In this document: positions 17,021 to 25,445 of the stretch, one piece after another
Layout of the letters: each line of letters starts with the position of its first letter
Numbering within the stretch: position 1 is the first letter of the stretch
Assembly (NCBI GenBank): GCA_964553875.1
Contig: CAZKNH010000012.1
Location: 1-52,750, forward strand
Direction of reading: 5' to 3'
DNA: 52,750 bases
Origin: ZC4RG20 sp964553875
GTDB lineage: Bacteria > Pseudomonadota > Gammaproteobacteria > Steroidobacterales > Rariloculaceae
Position numbers and translations under genes: made by a program
The notes under the pieces: generated by a model
The model's input: only the letters and a program-made list of their open reading frames with translations
What the model was told of the DNA's origin: nothing
Database searches by the model: none

Positions 17021-19026
17021 AACGCGACCACCAAGAGCAGGCCGACGAGCGACAGGAACACGAGGCTCAGGTATCGGCGGATCGTCAGGAACTGCATCCG
17101 GTTCAACCGGTCGGCGGCGAAGCCGACGGCGCGCGCGGCGGGCACATAGAGCGTCTCCCAGATCAGGTCGCGCACCGTGACCTCGAGCCGGGCCGGACGC
17201 AGGTCTCCGGGCTTCGGCATGTCGACGCGCTCCGTCGCGGCGAACAGCGTCGTGCCGAAGACGCGGCGGATCGGCTGCTCGAAGCTGCCCGCGGAGTATT
17301 GCGTGATCGGGCTCGGGTCGGGGAAGCCGCAATCCCACGCCGGACCTCTGCGCACGGCGTTCGACGCGAAGCGCTTGATCACGGCGGCCGCGAGCGGCGC
17401 CGAGATCGCGATGAACACGAACACGAGGAGACCGCTATACGAGCTCTCCGTCTCCGCGACCGGCACGATGGATCGCCACGCGATATCGGCCTGTGCCGGC
17501 AACCGCCCGCCGAGCAGGTCGAGCGTGATCGGCGATACCGCATCGATGACGGCGCCGGGCAGGATGCCCGCCGCGACGCAGAGCGCAGCGAGGCCGATCA
17601 TCGCGGCAAGCGACCAGCGCTCGACGTCCCGCGCGGTTTCGGCGACCGGCGACCGCGGCCGGCCGAGGAACGTGATGCCGAACGCGCGGACGAAGCATGC
17701 CGCCGCGAGGGCGGCGGCGAGCGCGAGCAGCCCGCCGATCGCGGGCACCATCAGCTTCAGGCCCCACTGCGGCAGGTCCGGGCTCTGCAGCACGGCCTGG
17801 AACGTGAGCCATTCGGACACGAAGCCGTTCAGCGGCGGCAGCGCCGAGATCGCGACGCAGCCGACGAGGAAAACGAAGCTCGTCGCCGGCATGCGGTGGA
17901 TCAAGCCGCCGAGCTTCTCCATGTTGCGCTCGCCGGTCGCGGTGAGCACGGCGCCGGCGCCGAAGAACAGCAGGCTCTTGAACAGCGAGTGATTCAGCAC
18001 GTGGAAGAGCGCAGCCGTCAGCGCGAGCGCGGCCGCGACGTCGAAGCCGTTCGCCGCGAACGCGAGCGAGAGGCCGAGCCCGATGTAGACGATGCCGACG
18101 TTCTCGACGGTGCTGTACGCGAGGAGGCGCTTGAGATCTCGCTGCATCAGCGCGTAGAGCACGCCGAGCACCGCGGTCGCCCCGCCCGCCGCGAGCACGA
18201 CCATGCTCTGCCACGCGGCCGGCTCCCCGATCAGATCGAAGACGATCCGGACGAACCCGTAGATCGCGACCTTCGTCATCACGCCGCTCATCAGCGCCGA
18301 CACGTGGCTCGGCGCGGCCGGGTGAGCGAGCGGGAGCCACGCGTGCAGCGGCACGAGGCCGGCTTTCGAGCCCGCGCCGAGCAGCACCAGCGCGAGCGCG
18401 AGCCCGGTCGTCACCGGGCCGTGCGCCGCGGCTCGGATCGCGTCGAACGCGTAGTCGCCTTCGGCGCCGGCCAGGAGCCCGAAGCCGAGCAGCAGCGCGA
18501 GCGTGCCGAAGCTCGCCATCACGAGATACACGAAGCCCGCGCGGGCGTTGTCCGCGCTTTCGTGGTGCGCGAGCACGAGCGCCCACGACGCGAGCGACAT
18601 CAGCTCCCACGAGAACAGGAACGTGAACGCGTCGTCCGCGACGACGACTAGATTCATCGCGCCGACGAAAAGCGAGAACGCCGGCAGGACGCGTCCCGGG
18701 GCTTCCTCGTGCCGGCCGTAGCCGATCCCGTAGAGGCTCGCCGCGGCCGCGCCGAGATTGACGACCGTCAGGAAGAACGCCGCGAGCGCGTCGATGCGGA
18801 AGTGCGCGCCGAGCCACGGCAATCCGAGCGGCAGGACCGCCGCCGAGACCGTATCGGGCGTGGAAAGCAAATGCCCGAGCGATGCGACGCACGCCGCGAG
18901 CGACAGGCCGAGCGTCGCCGAGTAGACGAACGCGCTCGTGCCAGCGCGGCGACCTGCGCCGATCGCGAGCACGCCGACGGCGACGAAGCCGCCTGTGCAA
19001 AGCAGGACGAGCTCGACTACGGACAC
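17008..19026 (-). CDS. hyfB: Ehr/Hyf-like complex antiporter-type membrane subunit (HyfB-like), first gene of the operon
   Basis: A 672-residue polytopic protein of the NuoL/HyfB type. GAGSKAGLVPLHAWLPLAHP lies near 214-233, followed by LMSGVMTKVAIYGF, LLAYSTVENVGIVYIG and NHSLFKSLLFFGAG. The length agrees with HyfB. It starts with GTG at 19026; GGAG sits about 12 bases upstream, so initiation may be weak. It is the first gene of the minus-strand operon hyfBCEFGI; no hyfA or hyfH ferredoxin-like gene and no formate dehydrogenase gene are present in the window. Confidence 0.88.
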   Translation of the reverse strand: MSVVELVLLCTGGFVAVGVLAIGAGRRAGTSAFVYSATLGLSLAACVASLGHLLSTPDTVSAAVLPLGLPWLGAHFRIDALAAFFLTVVNLGAAAASLYGIGYGRHEEAPGRVLPAFSLFVGAMNLVVVADDAFTFLFSWELMSLASWALVLAHHESADNARAGFVYLVMASFGTLALLLGFGLLAGAEGDYAFDAIRAAAHGPVTTGLALALVLLGAGSKAGLVPLHAWLPLAHPAAPSHVSALMSGVMTKVAIYGFVRIVFDLIGEPAAWQSMVVLAAGGATAVLGVLYALMQRDLKRLLAYSTVENVGIVYIGLGLSLAFAANGFDVAAALALTAALFHVLNHSLFKSLLFFGAGAVLTATGERNMEKLGGLIHRMPATSFVFLVGCVAISALPPLNGFVSEWLTFQAVLQSPDLPQWGLKLMVPAIGGLLALAAALAAACFVRAFGITFLGRPRSPVAETARDVERWSLAAMIGLAALCVAAGILPGAVIDAVSPITLDLLGGRLPAQADIAWRSIVPVAETESSYSGLLVFVFIAISAPLAAAVIKRFASNAVRRGPAWDCGFPDPSPITQYSAGSFEQPIRRVFGTTLFAATERVDMPKPGDLRPARLEVTVRDLIWETLYVPAARAVGFAADRLNRMQFLTIRRYLSLVFLSLVGLLLVVALWQA

Positions 19027-19241
19027 GGGTGAGTGAGTGCTCCGGCGGGTGGGCGTCCGTCCCGAACGATCGAGTGCGCCCGACCGATCGCTCCCTTACC
19101 AAACAAAGCCCGCCGCGCGTTCACTGGGCGCGCACGTGCGCGGAAAGGCGGCGCTGATCAGGCGCGACATCAATACTCGAACTGCGCAAGAAGCGCAAGC
19201 GCGGGATTCACGCAGCGGCCGGTTTCTCGGTTTCTGTGCGA

Positions 19242-19266
19242 CGGCATCCGTGACGCACGGACGCCG
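19242..19266 (-). terminator. Imperfect hairpin just after the topoisomerase gene
   Basis: Paired blocks CGGC/GCCG and CCGT/ACGG flank a five-base loop, with two mismatched bases on each side. It begins three bases past the stop codon of the minus-strand topoisomerase gene, where a terminator is expected. There is no T-run, so the call is tentative. The rest of the 243-base gap up to the hyfB-like start holds that operon's promoter, which I could not pinpoint. Confidence 0.3.
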
Positions 19267-19269
19267 TCG

Positions 19270-20421
19270 TCAGGCTGCGTCTTCTCGAGCGTACGTGCCG
19301 TCCGCGAGGAGTCGCGCGCAGAGCAGCTCGGAGCCGGCGAGGCGCACGCCGGCGCGGCGCGCCGAGCGCAGCTCGAGCTCGCTCGGCGCGCGGGTCGTCG
19401 TGATCTCGAGAATCTTCGGATGGATGTAGCTGCGCCGCGTGATCGCCGGCGTGTTCGCGAGGCGCCTGGCTGCGGCCGTCGTCGCTTCCTTGATCGTGAG
19501 CGATCGATCGCGTGCGGCGATCCAGGTCTCGACGACGGTGACCGTGCCGATCCACGTGCGGAAGTCCTTGGCCGTGATGTCGGTGCCGCTCACTTCGCGC
19601 AGGTAGTCGTTGAAACGCGCCGAGTCGACTTCCCGCACCGTCCCTGCGGAGCGGTAGCGGAAGAGCCGCTGTCCCGGCAACTCTTCGCAGCGCAGCAGGA
19701 TCCTCGCGAGCCTGCGGTCGCTCAGGCGCATCTCGACGAGCTTGCCGGATTTCGCCTTGAACCTGAGACCGATCCGGGCGCCGTCGATCGTCGCGTGCCG
19801 GCTTTCGAGCGTCGTCAGGCCGACCGTGCCGTTCTCCTCGAAGTAGCTGCGGTTGCCCACGCGGATCCCGGTGAGGTCGAGAAGCTGCGCCGCCGCGGCG
19901 AGCACGGCGGGCTCGTCGGACTTCGCGACAGCGAGGTCCTGCTCGATACGGCGGCGAATGCGCCCGAGCACGCGCGCGAAGTCGGCGAGGCGTGTGTACT
20001 TCGAGCGCTCCTGCTGCTCGCGCCACTCCGGATGGTAGATGTATTGCTTTCGGCCCTTCTCGTCGCGTCCGGTCGCCTGGATATGGCCGCGGGGATCGAT
20101 GCAGAGCCAGACGTCGGTCCACGCAGGCGGCACCGCGAGCGCGGCGACGCGGCGTTTCTCGGCCGGATCACGCACCGGCGCGCCCGTTGCGTCGAAATAC
20201 GCGAACCCGCGTCCGCACCGCCGGCGCGTCAGGCCCGGCTCGTCGCAGTTCACGTAGCGGAGGGCAGCCTCCGACCGTCGGATCGGGACGGCGCCGGCTC
20301 GGTCCGGCCGGCGTGGCTGTGGGATGGCGGCGATCGGAGAATCCTCGGTGGGGCGGTACGAACGGCAGCCTGCGAGCAATTCTCGTGCCATCCGCGCTGC
20401 AGGGGCGACGGGCCGGCTCAT
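19270..20421 (-). CDS. DNA topoisomerase IB (poxvirus/bacterial type)
   Basis: A 383-residue bacterial type IB topoisomerase, which relaxes DNA by a 3'-phosphotyrosyl intermediate. It has the N-terminal domain WTDVWLCIDPRGHIQATGRD near 101-120, R187 in TGIRVGN, TAKDFRTW at 283-290, and the catalytic tyrosine in R-R-S-Y332-I-H-P-K. All expected active-site elements are present. The ATG at 20421 overlaps the stop of the CPBP protease gene as ATGA; an internal ATG at 20391 is the alternative. Such genes are scattered among soil bacteria and are probably horizontally mobile, but composition here is normal. Confidence 0.9.
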   Translation of the reverse strand: MSRPVAPAARMARELLAGCRSYRPTEDSPIAAIPQPRRPDRAGAVPIRRSEAALRYVNCDEPGLTRRRCGRGFAYFDATGAPVRDPAEKRRVAALAVPPAWTDVWLCIDPRGHIQATGRDEKGRKQYIYHPEWREQQERSKYTRLADFARVLGRIRRRIEQDLAVAKSDEPAVLAAAAQLLDLTGIRVGNRSYFEENGTVGLTTLESRHATIDGARIGLRFKAKSGKLVEMRLSDRRLARILLRCEELPGQRLFRYRSAGTVREVDSARFNDYLREVSGTDITAKDFRTWIGTVTVVETWIAARDRSLTIKEATTAAARRLANTPAITRRSYIHPKILEITTTRAPSELELRSARRAGVRLAGSELLCARLLADGTYAREDAA

Positions 20422-21338
20422 CCGCGTGCTCGGCGTGCGCGCTCGAACGCGTACCAGCCGATGCCAAGGAGAGCGATCCACCCGAGTCCGAGCCAGCCCA
20501 TCGTTCCGCCGAACGCGCCTTCGAGCATCAGCCAGTCGCTGTCCGGCACGATGTCGGTGTACGTCTGATCGAGCTTCACGAGAAAGACCCATCCTGCATG
20601 GAAGCCCCCGGAGACGCCGATGTGCCCGAAGCGCACACGCAGCGCGCCGAGAAAGAGCCCGGCCGCGAACAGCGCGAGGAACGCGTCGAGAGGGACCTCG
20701 CTCCGCGCGATGCTCGAGAGTCCGCTCGTCCAGCGGATCTCCTCGGCCGGCAACGGTGCGCCGAGGAAATGCACGGCCGCGTAGACGGCGCTGACGATCG
20801 ATACCGCAAGCGTTACCGGCAGCCGAGCGAGCGGCGCGAGCAGCGCGCCGCGAAAGTAGCTTTCCTCGATCAACCCGATGACGAGCGCCGCGATCAGCGC
20901 GTAGCCGGCATACGCGGCGACGTGCGCCAGGGACGCGGGCGCTTCGGCGGGGGCTCGAACGCCGAGCAGCAGGAATGCCGCGATCAGCGGGGACACGGCG
21001 AGAATGCCGAGCGCGAAACCGCGCACGAAGCCGCGGCGGAAGACCGGTGCGCTGCAGCCGAAGCCGAACGTCGCCCGCGTCACGAGCCTGCGCGCCGGTG
21101 CCGCGTCGCGCGCGTCGCCGTGTGCCGGCGCGCTCGCGCCGCGTCCGCTCGCGAGATAGAGCGGCAGCAGAAAGAGCAGCATCGACGCGGCGACGCGGTG
21201 GAGCACCGAGTCGAACGCGGGATCCGCAACGTGCGAAAGCGCGGTATGGACCGGGAACGCGGCGAGCGCACCGACGGCGATGGCCGCGGCGAGATAGGCG
21301 CAGAGGCCTGCCACGGGCGTCCATGAGACGTCGCGCAC
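20418..21338 (-). CDS. CPBP-family intramembrane metalloprotease
   Basis: About 306 residues with several transmembrane segments. The three CPBP (CAAX protease / bacteriocin-processing) motifs are present: E158-E159-x3-R163 (EESYFR), H190 in VHFLG, and a C-terminal FHAGW. These enzymes cleave within or near the membrane; bacterial substrates are mostly unknown. The start is uncertain: GTG at 21338 is taken because it lies 17 bases after the gloA stop and precedes the first membrane segment; GTG at 21314 is an alternative. The gene is linked to topoisomerase IB by an ATGA overlap. Confidence 0.78.
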   Translation of the reverse strand: MRDVSWTPVAGLCAYLAAAIAVGALAAFPVHTALSHVADPAFDSVLHRVAASMLLFLLPLYLASGRGASAPAHGDARDAAPARRLVTRATFGFGCSAPVFRRGFVRGFALGILAVSPLIAAFLLLGVRAPAEAPASLAHVAAYAGYALIAALVIGLIEESYFRGALLAPLARLPVTLAVSIVSAVYAAVHFLGAPLPAEEIRWTSGLSSIARSEVPLDAFLALFAAGLFLGALRVRFGHIGVSGGFHAGWVFLVKLDQTYTDIVPDSDWLMLEGAFGGTMGWLGLGWIALLGIGWYAFERARRARG

Positions 21339-21355
21339 CGCCGAAGCCGCGTCGG

Positions 21356-21751
21356 CTACCGGTAGCGCCCGTAGCGTTCGAGGACCTCGATCTTGTAGCC
21401 GTCCGGGTCCTGCACGAAGAAGAAGCGGGCCATGACTTCGCCGCCGTGCCGCATTTCCTTGATCGCGGTCGGCGCGTAGCCGAGCGCGTCGAGGCGCGTG
21501 CGCTCGCCCTCGAGGTCGTCGACGCAGACCGCGACGTGGCCGTATCCGTCGCCGTGCGTGTACGGTGCATCGCGCCCCTTGTTCAGCGTGAGCTCGATCT
21601 CGAAGTCGTTCTCGTCGTTGCGCAGGTAAACGAGCGTGAAATCGTCGAAGTCGAAACGATCGGCGACCTCGAGCCCGAACGCCTTCGCGTAGAAGTCGAG
21701 CGACTTGTCGAGGTCCCGCACACGGACCATCGTGTGGATTACCTTCGCCAT
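21356..21751 (-). CDS. gloA: Lactoylglutathione lyase (glyoxalase I)
   Basis: A 131-residue vicinal-oxygen-chelate enzyme that isomerises the methylglyoxal-glutathione hemithioacetal to S-lactoylglutathione. The four metal ligands known from E. coli GloA (H5, E56, H74, E122) have matches here at H6, E53, H72 and E122, in IHTM, IELTLN, YGHVAV and KIEVLE. The start has a strong GGAGG site. Glutathione for the reaction can be made by gshB in this same window. It is the first gene of a short minus-strand run with the CPBP protease and topoisomerase. Confidence 0.92.
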   Translation of the reverse strand: MAKVIHTMVRVRDLDKSLDFYAKAFGLEVADRFDFDDFTLVYLRNDENDFEIELTLNKGRDAPYTHGDGYGHVAVCVDDLEGERTRLDALGYAPTAIKEMRHGGEVMARFFFVQDPDGYKIEVLERYGRYR

Positions 21752-21936
21752 GGGGTTCCTCCGGACTGGTTCGGGCCCGGCGAGTGCCGCCGCGGCCGTT
21801 TCCCGCTAACATTCCGCGAGGAGCGCGGCCCTCGGGAACGAGCGCCGTTGCACCGGTGCCGGCGCTCCGAGGCCTCGACGGGCAAGTAAAAGCTTCAGCG
21901 GGGCGCCAGGACGATTCTGCCGGCTCGGAGAAATCG

Positions 21937-22308
21937 ATGGCAACCGAAGACAAGTGCTGCACGATTGCGCCCTATTTCAAGGTCCACGCCGGGCAACTCG
22001 AAGCGTTCAGGAAGCTCTGCGAGCGGTTCGTCGAGAAGACGCGCACGGAGCCGAAGTGCCTCTACTACGGCTTCACGTTCAACGGCGACCGCGTCCACTG
22101 CCGCGAAGGGTACGAGGACGCCGACGGCTTGCTCGCGCACGTCGATAACGTCGGCGCGCTCCTCGAGGAGGCGGTCACGATCGCCGACGTCGAGCGGCTC
22201 GAGATCCACGGGCCGGCGGAAGAGCTCGCGAAGATCCGCGAGCGCTTGAGCCATCTCGACGTCGAATATTTCACGCTCGAGCACGGATTCAGGCGCGGCG
22301 CGCGGTAG
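21937..22308 (+). CDS. Small ABM-like (antibiotic biosynthesis monooxygenase fold) protein
   Basis: A 123-residue protein with the pattern of the dimeric alpha/beta-barrel (ABM) fold: a first strand APYFKVHAGQ, helix LEAFRKLCERFVEKT, then CLYYGFTFNGDRVHCREGYEDADGLLAHVDNV. Members range from quinol monooxygenases to haem-degrading and purely structural proteins; the catalytic identity is not visible. The ATG at 21937 has GGAG eight bases upstream. It precedes glnE by 33 bases and could be co-transcribed with it. Confidence 0.65.
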   Translation: MATEDKCCTIAPYFKVHAGQLEAFRKLCERFVEKTRTEPKCLYYGFTFNGDRVHCREGYEDADGLLAHVDNVGALLEEAVTIADVERLEIHGPAEELAKIRERLSHLDVEYFTLEHGFRRGAR

Positions 22309-22341
22309 CGAGACGACCCGCTCCGCGCGTTCGAGGGGCAG

Positions 22342-25197
22342 TTGAAGCTCGTCGCACCGTCCGACCTCCCGGGAACGCTCGCGAACCGCTTTCGCCGCGT
22401 GATGGAGCGGCTCGCGGACGCGCCGGTCGAGCTGCCGGATGCGCTCGCGCTCGACGCGGCGAGAGTCGCGACGGTCAGCGACTTCGTCGTCACCGTGCTC
22501 GAGCGCCACGGCCCCGCGCTCCTCGACAGGCTCGCCGACGCCTCGGCGCTCGAAGCGGACGCGCTTGCCGCGCGTCTCGATCTCGCGGGGGTTGGCGACG
22601 CGGACGCGATGGCCCGTTTGCGGCGGGTCCGCAACGTCGAGATGGCGCGCCTCGCGTGGCGCGATCTCGCGGGCTCGAGCACGATCGAGCAGAGCCTCGC
22701 GGATCTCTCGACGCTCGCGGACGCGCTGATTCGCGCCGCGCTCGCGCATGCGGCGGAGCAACTCGAGCCGCGTTTCGGCCGGCCGGTCGACGAGCACGGG
22801 GCGCCCGCGCCGCTCCTCGTTCTCGCGATGGGCAAGCTCGGCGGGCGCGAGCTCAATTTCTCGTCGGACGTCGATCTCGTGTTCCTGCATCCGGACGGCG
22901 TGCGTCTCGACGGCCGCGACGCCGATCCTGCCGAGTACTACCGCCGGCTCGCGCAGGCGCTGATCCGGCTGCTCGATCGGACGACGGACGACGGCTTCGC
23001 GCTCCGCGTCGATACGCGCCTGCGCCCGTTCGGCCAGAGCGGTCCGCTCGTCGTCGGCCTCGCCGCGTTCGAGGCCTATCTGGTGCAGCACGCGCGCGAC
23101 TGGGAGCGCTACGCGTACGTGAAGGCACGGCTCGTCACCGGCGAAGCGCACGGGGCGTCGGTGTTCGACGAGATCCTCACGCCCTACGTCTACCGTCGAT
23201 ACCTCGACTACGGCGTATTCGACGCGCTCCGGCAGATGAAGCGGTTGATCGAGCAGGAGGTCGCGCGCAAGGAGATGGTCGATCACGTGAAGCTCGGCCC
23301 GGGCGGCATTCGCGAGATCGAGTTCATCGTGCAGGCCTTCCAGCTCGTGCGCGGCGGACGTGACCCGCGGCTCCGCACGCCGTCGCTGCTCGAAGTGCTG
23401 CCGCGCCTCGCGACGGAGCGCGAGCTTGGGCGCGACGCCGCCGAGCGGCTCGGCGCGGCGTACCGTTATTTGCGCACGGTCGAGAACCGGCTCCAGGCGT
23501 TGGACGACCGGCAGACGCACGTTCTTCCGGCCGACGACGAGGCCCGCGCGCGCCTCGCCTATGCGTTCGGCGAGCCCGACTGGGGCGCGTTCGCCGAGCG
23601 TTTGGCGGAGCACCGCGCCGCCGTCCAGCGCGAGTTCGAGCGCATCGCGTGGGACGGACGGGGCGCACGCCGCGGCGGCGACGACGAAAGCACCGACGCC
23701 TACCAGGCCTGGGAGGCGGGCGATATCGACGCGATCCTCGCCGGCACGCCGCTCGCGGGGAACGGCGCCGTCGCGCGCGAGCTCGAGGCGCTCAGGACCG
23801 GCGGCCTCTACCAGCGGATGGACGAGCAGAGCCGGCGCCGGCTCGCGGCGGCCGTGATCGGCACGATCGGCCCGCTGGCGCAGCAGCCGGCTCCCGCGGA
23901 GACGCTGCGGCGCGTGCTCGCTGTGTACCAGGCGGTCTGCCGGCGAAGCGCTTACCTGGCACTCCTGAACGAGAACGCGCCGGCGCTCGAGCGGCTCGTG
24001 TCGCTCGCGGGCCAGAGCGCGATGCTCGCGCGGCGGATCGCCGAGCACCCGCTCCTCCTCGACGAGCTGCTCGACCCGCGGATCCTCGAGTATCCGCCGA
24101 CGCGCGAGGAGCTCGCGGAGATGTTCGAGAGCCGCGTCGCACGCGCCGGCCAGGACGTCGAGGCGCGCCTCGAGGCGATGCGGGAGTTTCAGCGGACGGC
24201 CGTGTTCCGCGTCGCGGTCGCGGATCGGCTCGGCCGCCTGCCGCTGATGAAAGTGAGCGACCGCCTGACCGACATCGCCGAGCTCGTCCTCGAGTTCGCG
24301 CTCGAGACGGCGTGGAGCGAGCTCGTCGCGAAGCACGGCGTGCCGAAGTACGGCGAGCCGCCCGAGCTCGAGGAGGCGGGCTTCGCCGTGATCGGCTACG
24401 GCAAGCTCGGCGGGCTCGAGCTCGGCTACAGCTCCGATCTCGATCTCGTGTTCCTGCACGACTCCTCCGGCAGCCATCAGGAGACGACTGGCCCCGCCGT
24501 GATCGATAACGCGCGGTTCTTCTCGCGCCTCGTGCAGCGCCTGATCCATTTCCTGACGATCCAGACGAGCTCCGGGCGGCTCTACGAGGTCGATACGCGG
24601 CTCAGGCCGAGCGGCCGCGCCGGCCTCATGGTCGCGAGCCTCGACAACTTTCGCCGCTACCAGCGCAACGAGGCATGGGTCTACGAGCATCAGGCGCTCC
24701 TCCGCAGCCGCCCGCTCGCGGGCTCCCGCTCGATCCGCGCCGCGTTCGAGGCCGAGCGGCGCGAGATCCTCATCCATCACGTCGCCCGCGACCGGTTGAA
24801 GGACGAGATCGCGAAGATGCGGGCGCGGATGCGTGCGGAGCTGTCGCTCGGCGGTCCCGGGCGCTTCGACCTGAAGCAGGACGCGGGCGGAATCGCCGAC
24901 ATCGAGTTCCTCGTCGACTACCTCGTGCTGCGGCACGCGCCTGAGCATCCCGAGCTCGTCGAGTACCCGGACAACGTCCGGCAGATCGAGGGCCTTGCGG
25001 CGGCGGGGCTCCTTCCGGAGGACCGCGCCGCGCGGCTCAAGGACGCGTATCTCGCGCTGCGGCAACGGGTGCACGAGCTCGCGCTCGACGAGCGGGGGCG
25101 CGTCGTCGACGCGGCCGAGCTCGCCGACGTCCGGGCGTTCGTCACGGCGTGCTGGGACGAGGTCTTCGGCGGCGATACGGCCTCGGCTTCCGTATAA
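22342..25197 (+). CDS. glnE: Glutamine synthetase adenylyltransferase / deadenylyltransferase
   Basis: A 951-residue bifunctional enzyme that adds and removes AMP on glutamine synthetase in response to the PII protein, controlling nitrogen assimilation. Two nucleotidyltransferase domains are plain: GKLGGRELNFSSDVDLVF from about residue 163 and GKLGGLELGYSSDLDLVF from about residue 688, each with the G-S/x-D-x-D metal site, separated by the regulatory helical part. Length is normal. The start is a TTG at 22342 with GAGGGG just upstream; an ATG 20 codons later is possible. Confidence 0.95.
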   Translation: MKLVAPSDLPGTLANRFRRVMERLADAPVELPDALALDAARVATVSDFVVTVLERHGPALLDRLADASALEADALAARLDLAGVGDADAMARLRRVRNVEMARLAWRDLAGSSTIEQSLADLSTLADALIRAALAHAAEQLEPRFGRPVDEHGAPAPLLVLAMGKLGGRELNFSSDVDLVFLHPDGVRLDGRDADPAEYYRRLAQALIRLLDRTTDDGFALRVDTRLRPFGQSGPLVVGLAAFEAYLVQHARDWERYAYVKARLVTGEAHGASVFDEILTPYVYRRYLDYGVFDALRQMKRLIEQEVARKEMVDHVKLGPGGIREIEFIVQAFQLVRGGRDPRLRTPSLLEVLPRLATERELGRDAAERLGAAYRYLRTVENRLQALDDRQTHVLPADDEARARLAYAFGEPDWGAFAERLAEHRAAVQREFERIAWDGRGARRGGDDESTDAYQAWEAGDIDAILAGTPLAGNGAVARELEALRTGGLYQRMDEQSRRRLAAAVIGTIGPLAQQPAPAETLRRVLAVYQAVCRRSAYLALLNENAPALERLVSLAGQSAMLARRIAEHPLLLDELLDPRILEYPPTREELAEMFESRVARAGQDVEARLEAMREFQRTAVFRVAVADRLGRLPLMKVSDRLTDIAELVLEFALETAWSELVAKHGVPKYGEPPELEEAGFAVIGYGKLGGLELGYSSDLDLVFLHDSSGSHQETTGPAVIDNARFFSRLVQRLIHFLTIQTSSGRLYEVDTRLRPSGRAGLMVASLDNFRRYQRNEAWVYEHQALLRSRPLAGSRSIRAAFEAERREILIHHVARDRLKDEIAKMRARMRAELSLGGPGRFDLKQDAGGIADIEFLVDYLVLRHAPEHPELVEYPDNVRQIEGLAAAGLLPEDRAARLKDAYLALRQRVHELALDERGRVVDAAELADVRAFVTACWDEVFGGDTASASV

Positions 25198-25232
25198 TCC
25201 GCGCTTTCCCCGGACTGCGACGGAGAGCAGCG

Positions 25233-25445
25233 GTGCGCGAGCGACACGGCAGAGTCGACGAGAACCTGAAAACCCCGAACGCGGAGTGGACGTACACGGT
25301 CACGCCCGACGACTTGCCTCTGCACTGTCCGTTGCCCGAGATGTACCTGTGGAACTCGCACCCGAAGGTCTACCTGCCGATCGAGGCGACCGGCGAGGCG
25401 AAATGCCCGTACTGCAGCGCGACCTATCGGCTGATCAGGGACTGA
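25233..25445 (+). CDS. zf-CHCC zinc-ribbon protein (YcaR/NDUFS6-like)
   Basis: A 70-residue protein with LHCPLPEM, a following SHPKVYLP histidine and CPYCSATY, the C-H-C-C zinc site of the zf-CHCC family that includes mitochondrial NDUFS6. Its role in bacteria is not established. GTG at 25233 has GGAGAG seven bases upstream. It lies 35 bases after glnE, and its 3' end overlaps the start chosen for the glycosyltransferase by 43 bases. In gammaproteobacteria such genes are often found beside LPS core genes. Confidence 0.8.
   Translation: MRERHGRVDENLKTPNAEWTYTVTPDDLPLHCPLPEMYLWNSHPKVYLPIEATGEAKCPYCSATYRLIRD

Noticed and set aside
19033..20568. 511-codon plus-strand open frame
   Set aside because: It is antisense to topoisomerase IB, whose catalytic motifs are complete; the alternative translation is low-complexity.
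21895..25074. 1059-codon minus-strand open frame
   Set aside because: It is the antisense shadow of glnE, which has both nucleotidyltransferase domains intact on the plus strand.
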